The position numbers were made by a program, and so were the translations under genes. A stretch of DNA of 54,893 nucleotides from a virus: IMG/VR virus record IMGVR_UViG_3300048835_001014, positions 1 through 54,893 of that record; one strand, given 5' to 3'. Shown one piece after another: positions 45,146-53,484 of the stretch (the first letter of the stretch is position 1; every line of letters begins with the position of its first letter). The notes beneath the pieces were generated by a model. The model worked only from the letters and a program-made list of their open reading frames with translations, was not told the DNA's origin and made no database searches.

Positions 45146-47023
45146 ATGGCCAAAAAGGTAACCGCCGGTCAGCCGTTTCGGCCCAGTGCCCGCGAGTGGA
45201 ACACGCTCGTGGACGCAGCGCGCGCGCTGGAGACCGGCGAGTTGGACCAGGCGTTCGACGTCGATCTGCCCGAGTTGTCTCAGACAAAGATCCTGGTCAA
45301 GAACGAGACGGGCTATCCGCTGCCGCTGTTCTCGATCCTCGCGCTGGGCGAACCGTGGAAGACGCCCGACGAAGATCTACCCCAATTCAAGCGACAGATC
45401 GTGTTCCGAGGCGTCACGCCTCAGAAGTACGAATGCCACGAGCCAAAACATCCTTACATCATCCTGCTGGAGCCGCTGCAGCCCAACGGCATCGGCGAAG
45501 CGGTCCTGGCCGGCGTGGCGATCACGAAGGTCAACGTCGTCCGCGAGATTGATCCGTTCGCCGAGGTCGTCGAAGGGAACACGACGTCGCTACGAAGCGC
45601 TCCTCATGGCCGCACTCGAATTCTCTGGAAACCGCCCGGCACCGGCATGAAGTGGTGCGTGGTGCGGATCAGCGATCGCCCGCGCTTTGCGGTGTTCGAG
45701 CTGCCGACCACCAAGTGGAAGACGGGCGACGCGTCGGCCTATCCGCCCGAACCGGATGGCTGGGCCAAGATGCCCGGCTGCAAACCGGTTTTTTACTTTT
45801 CGGACGGTTACACTTATGTTGCGGACGGCAACGAGGATCCGGAAACGATCTGGCACCAGGTCGGCTACCCGCCCAAAGAACGCGACGACGTCATCGCGCT
45901 GCATACGAGCTCGGGACTCTGGCCGGCGAAGTTTGGCGACAAGGATTGGGCCTGGTGTTTTTGGAACGACCACGAATGCCGCTGGCAGATCCTGGCGTCG
46001 TATGAAGACCATTGGCGGTTTCAATTACTTGAGCCGCTCCCGCGCTGCGGTTCGGCATTGGCCAAGCTCGTCCTGTACGACGGTGTCTACTGTCCGGTCG
46101 ACCTGACGTTCACCGTCGTCGATTCGATCGGCATTCTGTGGCCTGAAGAATCGGACAACGGCAGCAGCGGCGGACCCGTTGTGATCCCGGCGGGCACGTA
46201 CGGCTTCGCCAAGCGGTTCGCCGACAGCGATGCGTGGGAAGTCCTCGCGCTGGGCGAAGGGTGCTGTCCGAAGTCGAGTAGCAGTAGCGGGTCGTCGTCC
46301 TCCCCATCGTCGCCATCATCGTCCCCGTCTTCGTCGCCTTCGTCATCGCCGAGTAGTAAGCCGTCCTCGCCCAGCAGCAAACCGTCGTCTCCTAGTAGCC
46401 CGTCTCCTCCGAGCAGCCGACCGCCGTCGTCCGTTCCGAGCAGCAAACCATCTTCGGCTCCCAGCAGTCAACCGTCGTCCGCTCCCAGCAGCGAACCATC
46501 TGAAATACCACCGTCGCCGTCATCAACACCTTCCGAACAACCGTCGTCGCAACCATCCGAGTCGCCCGCATCGAAGTCGCCCAAGTCAAAGGCCTCCTCG
46601 ATGCAGTCGGAAAAGAGCACGGCCATCGTGCCGGCCAGCTGGTCGCCGACCGGTTATACCGCGCTCTTCATCCACGAAATGCCCGAGGTGCGGTTCGATG
46701 ACGTCGTGACCGCGACCGTGACAGACGACGAAACGCTGATCGCTATTGATCCCCGGTTCTTGGAAGTGTGTGAGCCGGGAACCGTGGAGGTCTGCGGCTG
46801 CGTGCCGGACCTGCCGATTCCGGTAGGTGCCGTTGTCGAAGATGACCAAGTACGTATCCGAACCTCACGCCTCAAGTCTCAGGCATCAAGCCTCCGTGTG
46901 GTGATCCGTCTCACCGGCATCCGCAAGGGATTCGGTTCGCAGCGATTCCCCAACCGCACCGAGGAACAGTTCCTCGCCAACGAAGCATTCATCCGTAGCG
47001 CGTATCCGGGAGGCAACGAATGA
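45146..47023 (+). CDS. Tail or fibre protein with Ser/Pro-rich middle (625 aa)
   Basis: Residues 1-370 are folded and globular, with Trp/Tyr-rich strands (PTTKWKTGDASAYPPEPDGW; FSDGYTYVADGNEDPETIW). Residues about 377-490 are nearly all Ser and Pro with Lys and Gln (SSSPSSSPSSSPSSKPSSPS style), clearly disordered or extended. Residues 500-625 are again folded. The Ser/Pro stretch matches the composition of the next gene, which it overlaps by four bases. Such linkers often carry sugars. The likely role is a baseplate or fibre adaptor. Confidence 0.7.
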   Translation: MAKKVTAGQPFRPSAREWNTLVDAARALETGELDQAFDVDLPELSQTKILVKNETGYPLPLFSILALGEPWKTPDEDLPQFKRQIVFRGVTPQKYECHEPKHPYIILLEPLQPNGIGEAVLAGVAITKVNVVREIDPFAEVVEGNTTSLRSAPHGRTRILWKPPGTGMKWCVVRISDRPRFAVFELPTTKWKTGDASAYPPEPDGWAKMPGCKPVFYFSDGYTYVADGNEDPETIWHQVGYPPKERDDVIALHTSSGLWPAKFGDKDWAWCFWNDHECRWQILASYEDHWRFQLLEPLPRCGSALAKLVLYDGVYCPVDLTFTVVDSIGILWPEESDNGSSGGPVVIPAGTYGFAKRFADSDAWEVLALGEGCCPKSSSSSGSSSSPSSPSSSPSSSPSSSPSSKPSSPSSKPSSPSSPSPPSSRPPSSVPSSKPSSAPSSQPSSAPSSEPSEIPPSPSSTPSEQPSSQPSESPASKSPKSKASSMQSEKSTAIVPASWSPTGYTALFIHEMPEVRFDDVVTATVTDDETLIAIDPRFLEVCEPGTVEVCGCVPDLPIPVGAVVEDDQVRIRTSRLKSQASSLRVVIRLTGIRKGFGSQRFPNRTEEQFLANEAFIRSAYPGGNE

Positions 47024-49608
47024 GTTCCTCATCGGTCATCTACGGATCGAGCAAATCGTTTTCGAGCGTCAGCGAATCCTCACGATCATCGCCCAGTTCG
47101 TCGAGCGATTCGTCCGAGAGCAGCCGTCCCAGTTCGCTGCTCAGCTCTTCAAAGAGCAGTGCAAGTAGCAGCCGACGCAGTTCCGGTTCGAGCGGGTCGG
47201 CGTCGTCGGATAGGTCTTCGAGCAGCCGACCGAGTTCCAGCGGCTCGTCGGGAAGCTCGTCAAAGAGCTCGCCCAGCAGTTCCGGCCGCAGCAGCTCCGA
47301 CAGTAGCTCTCGCCGCAGTTCTTCCGTTTCGTCCGACAGCAAATCGTCGGAGTCGAAGAGTTCGCTTTCGACGCCGTCCGCGCGTTCTTCTTCGCCATCG
47401 TTGAAGTCGCAAAGCAGCAGCGCGTCGGCTCCATCGTCTCCGTCGTCGGAAAGCCGATCCTCGAAGAGTGACGCGTCGTCGCTTTCCAGCGGTTCGCCGT
47501 CGAAGTCTTCGCTTGCGAGTCTATCTGGATCGTCGATCACCGCATCGAGTGATTCGCAATCTTCTGGAGAGCGATCCTCCGATGCATCGTCGAGCCTGGA
47601 CAGTCCGTCTTCGCAGTCGAGTGGATCGTCCGCGCCGAGCGATGCTTCCAGCAAGGCCTCTGCAGATTCGTCGTCGTTTGTTTCGCCGGTTTCATCCACA
47701 CCGTCCAGTCATCCATCAAGCGATGCCAGCGAAGCGTCGTCGCCCAGCCTCAAGTCATCGCTGGCATCGGACAAGTCGTCGCTTGCGAGCCCAGAATCGC
47801 CGGGTCTGAGCAGTGTAGGCAGCAGTCAGAGTCCTGCCAGCGAAAGCGTTTCCCTGACGAGCTCGATCGAATCGGGCAGCGGCCAAAGCAGCACCGTCCA
47901 ATCTGGCAGTTCCGCAATCTCGCCAAGCGCACCATCACCGTTATCGCCGTCGTCAGTGCCCAGCTCGGCGAGTGCGGACAGTGCCTCGGCAACATCATCG
48001 TTCGGCAAGAGTAGCGGACCGTCTGTGGAATCGAGCCCAACGACAAGCTCGGTATCGCTGCAATCAGGCAGTCCGCCTTCGAGCGAGGCCCGGCCATCCA
48101 GCGGAAGCGTCCAGTCACCTTCGCCACCATCGGCCAGCTCGGGCGGCTCGACCAGTCCAGTGGCTTCAAGCGTGCCGAGCCAAGCCGCTCCGTCCTCAAC
48201 CGGACCAAGCAGCGGTTCGCCTGCATCCAGCAGCGGCGATTCGCCGTCCAGCACAAGTCCAACCTCGGGTTCTCCGCCGTCGCCAGGTTCTGGCGCTTCG
48301 GGAAGCCCGGCGGGCTCGTCGGAAACGAGTCCCTTGTTATCGAGTGCACCAAGCGTCGCGCGGTCCAGCACGAGTCCAACATCTGGTTCGCAAGCATCCG
48401 GTTCACCGACGTCAGAAAGTCCCGGAGAGTCGGCGAGTGCCACTGCAAGTTCGCAACCTTCCGCGCCATCGACCAGCGGCGCTCCGTCCGCGCCGAGCAC
48501 GTCACCGACTTCGACACCCGGAAGCAGCCCGACATCGCCGCCGTCCGGTCAGGCCAGTTCTGGTTCGACACCGCCGGCGTCATCGACCACAGGCCCATCG
48601 AGTGTGACCGTACCGTCGTTCTCACCCATGTCGCTGCCATCAGCCGCGTCGACGAGCCCAACGTCGGACGCGCCGAGCGGCACCAGCACCACTCAAAGCT
48701 CCGTTGACGTTCCGCCGCTGCCCAGCGGATCGCCGCCGCCGTTTCCGAGCTTCTCGCCTGGATCGGTCGGTTCGCCAGGATCCGGTGCTTCCGGCGCGTC
48801 GCCATCGCCGACCAGCCTCGGTCCGTCGCCTGTGCCATCGCCGACGTCCCAGCCCAGCACACCAGCTCCGTCCAGCGGCGCACCGGTCAGTCCGGGTCCG
48901 TCGCCAGGTTCCTTCGTGCCCGGCAGCAGCGGCAACGGATCGTTGGGTCCACCCAGCGAGACGCAGTCGGAGATTTCGCAGACACCTCCTCCCGGTCCCA
49001 GCGGCACCAGCACGCCGCCACCGCCGACAAGCGCTTCACCGGCCAGCACGCCAAGCACTGTCGGACCGTCGAGTGACGCACCGCCGCAGCCCAGTCCCTT
49101 TCCCGGCAGCAGTGATCCAGGGCCCGTCTCGGGAACGCCGAGCGAAACGACGTCCACGACGTCGCAGACGCCTCCACCGCCACCGCCTGCTTCGAGCGGA
49201 ACGCCGCCGCCGCCTCCACCACCGCCAACGAGCGAGTCGCCGCAGCCAAGTGCGCCGAGCACGCCTAGTGTTCCCGGACCGGCGTCGAGCGACGTGCCGC
49301 CACCGCCTCCTCCGGGCAGCAGTAATCCCGGACCTGGTTCGCCTGAGCCACCTCCCACCAGCGAAACGCCGTCGGAAACGCCACCGCCACCGGACCCGAG
49401 TGACACGAGCAATCCGCCGCCACCACCGCCTCCACCTCCGCCCCCACCGGCGAGTATGGAATCGCCCATCCCGTTCTCGGAAGAGCCGTTCTCCGAAACA
49501 CCGCTTTCCGATGAACCCTATTCCGAACCGCCGATTTCCGACCAGCCAATTTCCGAACTGCCGCCTCCGCCCGAACCTCCACTCTCGGAAGAGAGCATCG
49601 TGCCATGA
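47020..49608 (+). CDS. Giant Ser-rich low-complexity protein, probable tail fibre
   Basis: An 862-aa protein made almost only of Ser, Pro, Thr, Ala and Gly. The first 320 residues are Ser-dominated with scattered Asp/Glu/Lys. The middle is Ser/Pro/Gly/Ala (PSSGSPASSSGDSPSSTSPT and similar). The last quarter is Pro-rich with poly-Pro runs up to 12. Residues 818-847 are six pentads P-[FLYI]-S-[DE]-x. There is no signal peptide or membrane segment. It overlaps the genes before and after by four bases. It may form a long rod or stalk. The shadow frames of this gene on the other strand are Gly- or Asp-rich and were dismissed. Confidence 0.7.
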   Translation: MSSSSVIYGSSKSFSSVSESSRSSPSSSSDSSESSRPSSLLSSSKSSASSSRRSSGSSGSASSDRSSSSRPSSSGSSGSSSKSSPSSSGRSSSDSSSRRSSSVSSDSKSSESKSSLSTPSARSSSPSLKSQSSSASAPSSPSSESRSSKSDASSLSSGSPSKSSLASLSGSSITASSDSQSSGERSSDASSSLDSPSSQSSGSSAPSDASSKASADSSSFVSPVSSTPSSHPSSDASEASSPSLKSSLASDKSSLASPESPGLSSVGSSQSPASESVSLTSSIESGSGQSSTVQSGSSAISPSAPSPLSPSSVPSSASADSASATSSFGKSSGPSVESSPTTSSVSLQSGSPPSSEARPSSGSVQSPSPPSASSGGSTSPVASSVPSQAAPSSTGPSSGSPASSSGDSPSSTSPTSGSPPSPGSGASGSPAGSSETSPLLSSAPSVARSSTSPTSGSQASGSPTSESPGESASATASSQPSAPSTSGAPSAPSTSPTSTPGSSPTSPPSGQASSGSTPPASSTTGPSSVTVPSFSPMSLPSAASTSPTSDAPSGTSTTQSSVDVPPLPSGSPPPFPSFSPGSVGSPGSGASGASPSPTSLGPSPVPSPTSQPSTPAPSSGAPVSPGPSPGSFVPGSSGNGSLGPPSETQSEISQTPPPGPSGTSTPPPPTSASPASTPSTVGPSSDAPPQPSPFPGSSDPGPVSGTPSETTSTTSQTPPPPPPASSGTPPPPPPPPTSESPQPSAPSTPSVPGPASSDVPPPPPPGSSNPGPGSPEPPPTSETPSETPPPPDPSDTSNPPPPPPPPPPPPASMESPIPFSEEPFSETPLSDEPYSEPPISDQPISELPPPPEPPLSEESIVP
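49471..49560 (+). repeat. Six 15-bp tandem repeats in the fibre gene
   Basis: Six 15-base units begin at 49471, 49486, 49501, 49516, 49531 and 49546, each of form CC(N)(N)TTCCGA-type and coding for P-[FLYI]-S-[DE]-x. Examples are CCGTTCTCGGAAGAG and CCGATTTCCGACCAG. They are near the end of the Ser-rich gene and may vary in number between phages. Confidence 0.85.
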
Positions 49609-49913
49609 ACGCAGTCCATGACAACCAGACAGAACGAGTCGGTGCCGGTACGCACCTGCATCGGTTGCTGGCCGCGTGGGGATTCACGCCGACCGAGGGC
49701 TGTTTCTGCGAAGATCGCGTGGCCGAGATGGACCGCCAGGGACCGCAGTGGTGCGGTGAGAACATCGACTTGATTGTCGAGTGGCTCGTCGAGGAGGCTC
49801 GCGACTGCCAGGCGCTCGGCGTGCTCGCTCGTATCGTTCCTGGTCCGACTCGCGTTGCCGTACGCCGGCTCGTGGTTCATGCCATCGTGTTGGCCGAAGG
49901 AGGAAGCGAATGA
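49605..49913 (+). CDS. Unrecognised 102-aa protein
   Basis: A protein with three cysteines near the centre (CFCEDRV; QWCGENIDLIVEWLVEEARD) and helical ends. It overlaps the fibre gene stop (ATGA) and the glycosyltransferase start (ATGA). Its middle helix resembles a small coupling or chaperone protein, for which there is no proof. I do not recognise a family. Its constant coupling implies joint synthesis with fibre and transferase. Confidence 0.6.
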   Translation: MNAVHDNQTERVGAGTHLHRLLAAWGFTPTEGCFCEDRVAEMDRQGPQWCGENIDLIVEWLVEEARDCQALGVLARIVPGPTRVAVRRLVVHAIVLAEGGSE

Positions 49914-50851
49914 AAAAGCTGATCCTCCGCGCCAACTTGTGTCCAGGCGACATCCTCACGATGACCGCCGCCGTGGAATCGCTGCACCTGACGTATCCGG
50001 GCGAGTACCAGACCGACGTTCGCACACCGGCCCTTGAAATCTGGCAGCACAACCCACGGATTTTCAAGGTGGACGACGACGATCCCGAAGCCCAGAAGAT
50101 CGACCTGCACTATCCGTCCATCAACCGCAGCAACCAGGAGCATATTCCGTTTCTCGGCGGCTACACCGACGACCTGGCCCGCAAGATCGAGCGGCCGCTG
50201 ACGCTGAAGGTCAATCGCCCCTGCCTGTACCTGAGCGACGATGAGAAGACGTGGATCGATCAGGTGCGCCACCATTTCACCGATGGCCGGAAGATTCCGT
50301 TCTGGCTCGTGAACGCCGGCATCAAAAGCGACTACACCGCCAAAGCCTGGCCCGTTGAGTACTACCAGGAAATCGTGTCGCGCACGCTTGGCCGCATTCA
50401 GTGGCTGCAGGTCGGCGCGAAGGAGCACGACCATCCTTCGCTCAACGGTGCGATCAACCTGGTCGGCAAGACCGACCATCGACAGTTGATCCGCCTGGCT
50501 TGGCACGCCCAGGGTGGGCTCGGCCCCGTCACGTACCTGCAGCATTTGTGCGCGGCGTGGGAGAAGCCATACATCTGCCTGTTAGGCGGCCGCGAGCCGG
50601 TCACGTGGACGCAGTATCCGCTCCAGCACACTCTGCACACGATCGGCATGTTTTCGTGTTGTCGGACGTCGGCGTGCTGGAAGTCTCGCATCGTTCCCGC
50701 TGGCGACGCCTCGACGAAAGACCAGAGTCTGTGCCAATGGCCGGTGCTTGGTCTCGCGCGGCCGGTCGCCCGCTGCATGGGCGCCATTCGTCCCGATGAA
50801 GTCATCGCTCTGCTTGAAAGGATTCTCGTATGCCAGCAACTCGCACATTGA
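49910..50851 (+). CDS. Glycosyltransferase family 9-like (heptosyltransferase) protein
   Basis: A 313-aa protein that resembles ADP-heptose-type glycosyltransferases. The N-terminus KKLILRANLCPGDILTMTAA is the family's first domain strand and turn. Later RIQWLQVGAKEHDHPSLNGA, then NLVGKTDHRQLIRL, and GGLGPVTYLQHLCAAW followed by PYICLLGGREP form the nucleotide-sugar binding half. The C-terminal half is Cys/Trp-rich. The start was set at ATG 49910 because it follows AAGGAGGAAG. The acceptor is unknown; the coupling to the Ser-rich fibre gene suggests that protein. Confidence 0.75.
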   Translation: MKKLILRANLCPGDILTMTAAVESLHLTYPGEYQTDVRTPALEIWQHNPRIFKVDDDDPEAQKIDLHYPSINRSNQEHIPFLGGYTDDLARKIERPLTLKVNRPCLYLSDDEKTWIDQVRHHFTDGRKIPFWLVNAGIKSDYTAKAWPVEYYQEIVSRTLGRIQWLQVGAKEHDHPSLNGAINLVGKTDHRQLIRLAWHAQGGLGPVTYLQHLCAAWEKPYICLLGGREPVTWTQYPLQHTLHTIGMFSCCRTSACWKSRIVPAGDASTKDQSLCQWPVLGLARPVARCMGAIRPDEVIALLERILVCQQLAH

Positions 50852-51618
50852 CCCCGCTGCCTCCCGGCGGCGTCTGCCACGCTCGCTCCGCACGTCGCGA
50901 CCGGCTGCAGCGACTGATGAAGGAACTGAAAGAGCCGGCTCGTATTCACCGCAAGCAGTGGGAATACGCGCTCGTGGTCGAGGCCCTGGAGGCGGCCGAC
51001 CTGGTTGGTCCCGGCAAACGCGGGCTTGGCTTTGGCGTGGGCGTCGAGCCGCTCGTCGCCTACTTCGCGTCGCGCGGCTGCGAGATCGTGGCCACGGACC
51101 TCGAGCACGGCTGGTACGAGAACTCGTTCGCCCGACTCAACGAGCGTCGGATCTGTCCGCCCGATCGTTTCGCCAGGCTAGTGACGACGCGCCACGTCGA
51201 CATGAACTGGATTCCGCAAGACTTGACCGACTTCGACTTCTGTTGGTCGTGCTGCTCGATGGACCATCTCGGCTCGATCCGCCTGGGAAAACGGTTCGTG
51301 TACCACTCGCTGCGCTGCCTGAAGCCCGGTGGCGTGGAGATTCATTCCGGCGAGTTCAATCTGCAGTCGCATTGGCACACGATCGACTACGAAGGCACGG
51401 TGTTGTGGACCCGCTACGACGTCGACGAAACGCTCGCCTACCTGCGCGAGCGCGGGCACGACGCGCCGTTCGATTGGACAACGGGCGACGAGCCAGAAGA
51501 CCAGATCGCCAACCAGGGGGACGGCGTCCACGTCCGCCTGTTTGTCGGAGAACTGTTAGCCACGTCGTTTGGACTTGTGATACGGAAAGGAGAGATGCCG
51601 GATGGAACTGACGAATGA
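50830..51618 (+). CDS. Class I SAM-dependent methyltransferase
   Basis: A 262-aa methyltransferase. The AdoMet motif is KRGLGFGVGVEPL, with the acid Asp90 at the end of the second strand (IVATDLEH). A DFCWSCCSMDHLGSI segment and the KPGGVEIHSGEF turn complete the fold. The first 40 residues are basic. It overlaps the transferase before by 22 bases and the next by 17. The substrate is unknown, but its place inside the transferase cluster suggests a sugar methyltransferase. Confidence 0.8.
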   Translation: MPATRTLTPLPPGGVCHARSARRDRLQRLMKELKEPARIHRKQWEYALVVEALEAADLVGPGKRGLGFGVGVEPLVAYFASRGCEIVATDLEHGWYENSFARLNERRICPPDRFARLVTTRHVDMNWIPQDLTDFDFCWSCCSMDHLGSIRLGKRFVYHSLRCLKPGGVEIHSGEFNLQSHWHTIDYEGTVLWTRYDVDETLAYLRERGHDAPFDWTTGDEPEDQIANQGDGVHVRLFVGELLATSFGLVIRKGEMPDGTDE

Positions 51619-52768
51619 AACCGCTGCCTATCTTGTGAATGAAGCGATCCCGACGCTGCGCGACGAGCCCGAAGAACCCAAGGAAGGCCGCGGCATCGTG
51701 ATGTCGGCCGGCGGCGTGAAGTACCAGATCAACGCCTGGGTCTGCATCCGCATGCTGCGGCGACTCGGTTGCGAGCTGCCGATTCAGTGTTGGTTCCTGG
51801 GTGATACCGAACGTAATCGAGCCTGGGAACAGGTGGTCGCGCCGTATGGTGTCGAGTGCGTCGACGCTTACGAGGTCCGTATACGTCACCCACACGCGCG
51901 GTTGCACGGCTGGGAATCCAAGCCCTACGTGATCCAGCATTCACCGTTCGCAGAGGTCCTGTTCCTCGACGCCGACAACGTGCCGGTCCGCGACCCGACG
52001 TTCTTGTTCGAGACACCTGAATACCGCGAGACGGGAACGATCTTCTGGCCCGACTTCGGACGGCTGGGACCCGAGCGACTAGCGTGGCGAGTGTTCGGCG
52101 AGATTCCGTTTCGCGATGAACCGGAGGTCGAGAGCGGACAGATCGTGGTCGACAAACGCCGTTGCTGGAAGGCACTGGAGCTCTGTCACTGGTACATGCA
52201 GAACTCCAACAACTTCTATTTCTTCCACGTACATGGCGACAAGGAAGTGTTCCACCTGGCGTGGCGGAAGCTCGAACAACCGTACGCCATGCCGCAGCGT
52301 GGCATCGACGCGTTGCCTGGCGTCATGTGCCAGCACGACTTTGAGGGAAACCGGATCTTCCAGCATCGCAACATGCGGAAATGGTCGTTTTACGAGAACC
52401 CGCAGACGAACGGCTTTCTCTACGAGAACGAATGCCGCGAGTACATCAATGAACTGAAACACGTCTGGTCGCCCGCGGCCGATTTGCCGGCAACGCCCGA
52501 AGACACGTCCGCCATCTCGCGGCTCGACGGGAAGATGTACGAATACCACCGCGTCGGCTACGACCACCGCACGGTTTGCCTACGGCGCGACGGCATCTTC
52601 GGGGAGGGCGCGGCCTCGTGCGAGTACTACTGGACGATCCGCGACGGCGTGATGATCGTCGCCGGCGAAAACGGCAACCGCACGATGGAACTGCGACCCG
52701 CCAAACACGGAATCTGGGAAGGACAATGGCTCAACCACGAGAAGATGCCGGTACTGCTCGTCCCCTGA
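51602..52768 (+). CDS. Glycosyltransferase with DxD motif and C-terminal module
   Basis: A 388-aa nucleotide-sugar transferase. The metal-binding motif is Asp123-Ala-Asp125 in FLDADNVPVRD. The N-terminal part has VKYQINAWVCIRMLRRLGCE and the later VESGQIVVDKRRCW segment, patterns of mannosyltransferase-like and family 8-type folds. Residues about 327-388 are a separate module (LRRDGIFGEGAA, then YYW and GIWEGQWLNH) that returns in the last gene of the window. The likely role is adding sugars to a phage protein or lipid. It overlaps both neighbours. Confidence 0.8.
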   Translation: MELTNETAAYLVNEAIPTLRDEPEEPKEGRGIVMSAGGVKYQINAWVCIRMLRRLGCELPIQCWFLGDTERNRAWEQVVAPYGVECVDAYEVRIRHPHARLHGWESKPYVIQHSPFAEVLFLDADNVPVRDPTFLFETPEYRETGTIFWPDFGRLGPERLAWRVFGEIPFRDEPEVESGQIVVDKRRCWKALELCHWYMQNSNNFYFFHVHGDKEVFHLAWRKLEQPYAMPQRGIDALPGVMCQHDFEGNRIFQHRNMRKWSFYENPQTNGFLYENECREYINELKHVWSPAADLPATPEDTSAISRLDGKMYEYHRVGYDHRTVCLRRDGIFGEGAASCEYYWTIRDGVMIVAGENGNRTMELRPAKHGIWEGQWLNHEKMPVLLVP

Positions 52769-53484
52769 CGCTGCGAGTGCTGGGCGATATCGATCACTTT
52801 CGGGGATCGACGCTGGCGTCGATGCTGGATTGCATCGGCGGTAGCGTGAGCCATCACGGCCGCGTTGGCATTGCGTGGCTCCCGCGTGGCGGCAGATCAC
52901 CGGACGAGCCTTGCATCAATCAAGCTGCGGAAGCAGACAAGCACCGTTTGGCTGATCACTTCTTTCGCGTCTTCCGTTATCCGCTCGGCGTCGATCCACG
53001 TCACTACGCCGGCGAGATCGTGCAGAAGTCGCTGCGAAACGGTGCTCACGACGGCCAAGTCGTGCGTGGCCCCATCCCAAACCCCATCCCGGACGGCGTC
53101 TACCAGCACCTGATCGCCAACCAAACCAGCGGCAACCGAATCATCGACCTTCGCGTTCCGTTCATCGGCGGCATGTCACCGGTCTGTTGGATCAAGTGTC
53201 GGCCGATGGAGAAGCGATTTGCCGCCCAATCCGAGTGGGCGCGGCTTGCTACGCCCGCGGAACTGTTCAGCCAAGGCGAGCAACCGTTGCTCACGCGCTT
53301 CTGCGAGGAGGTTCATCTCGACTACGGCGAACTGGACGTACTGCGCGACGTGCAGAGCGACTCCATTTACGTCGTCGACGTCAACCCGACGCCGTACCCG
53401 CTGACCATAGGCATCGAGCCCAGCGAATGGACGAAAGCCATCCGCGTGATGGCGAAGCGATTCAAGGAGGCGTTTCTGTCGTGA
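52726..53484 (+). CDS. ATP-grasp-like protein (252 aa)
   Basis: The C-terminal half has the signature of ATP-grasp enzymes: DYGELDVLRDVQSDSIYVVD followed by VNPTPYP, the usual metal-binding and nucleotide end. The middle includes IIDLRVPFIGGMSPVCWIK, another grasp-like strand. ATP-grasp proteins join carboxylates to amines or thiols and occur in capsule and peptide modification clusters. The ATG was set at 52726, 43 bases inside the previous gene; later starts are possible. It overlaps the next gene by four bases (GTGA). Confidence 0.6.
   Translation: MAQPREDAGTARPLTLRVLGDIDHFRGSTLASMLDCIGGSVSHHGRVGIAWLPRGGRSPDEPCINQAAEADKHRLADHFFRVFRYPLGVDPRHYAGEIVQKSLRNGAHDGQVVRGPIPNPIPDGVYQHLIANQTSGNRIIDLRVPFIGGMSPVCWIKCRPMEKRFAAQSEWARLATPAELFSQGEQPLLTRFCEEVHLDYGELDVLRDVQSDSIYVVDVNPTPYPLTIGIEPSEWTKAIRVMAKRFKEAFLS

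Noticed and set aside
47040-47699. Minus-strand acidic 219-codon frame under the Ser-rich gene
   Set aside because: It is the mirror of TCG/AGC/GAG codons of the Ser-rich gene; it has no ribosome site and only Asp/Glu/Leu/Ser.
48693-49469. Minus-strand Gly-rich 258-codon frame under the Ser-rich gene
   Set aside because: Complement of Pro and Ser codons; pure low complexity and no start signal.
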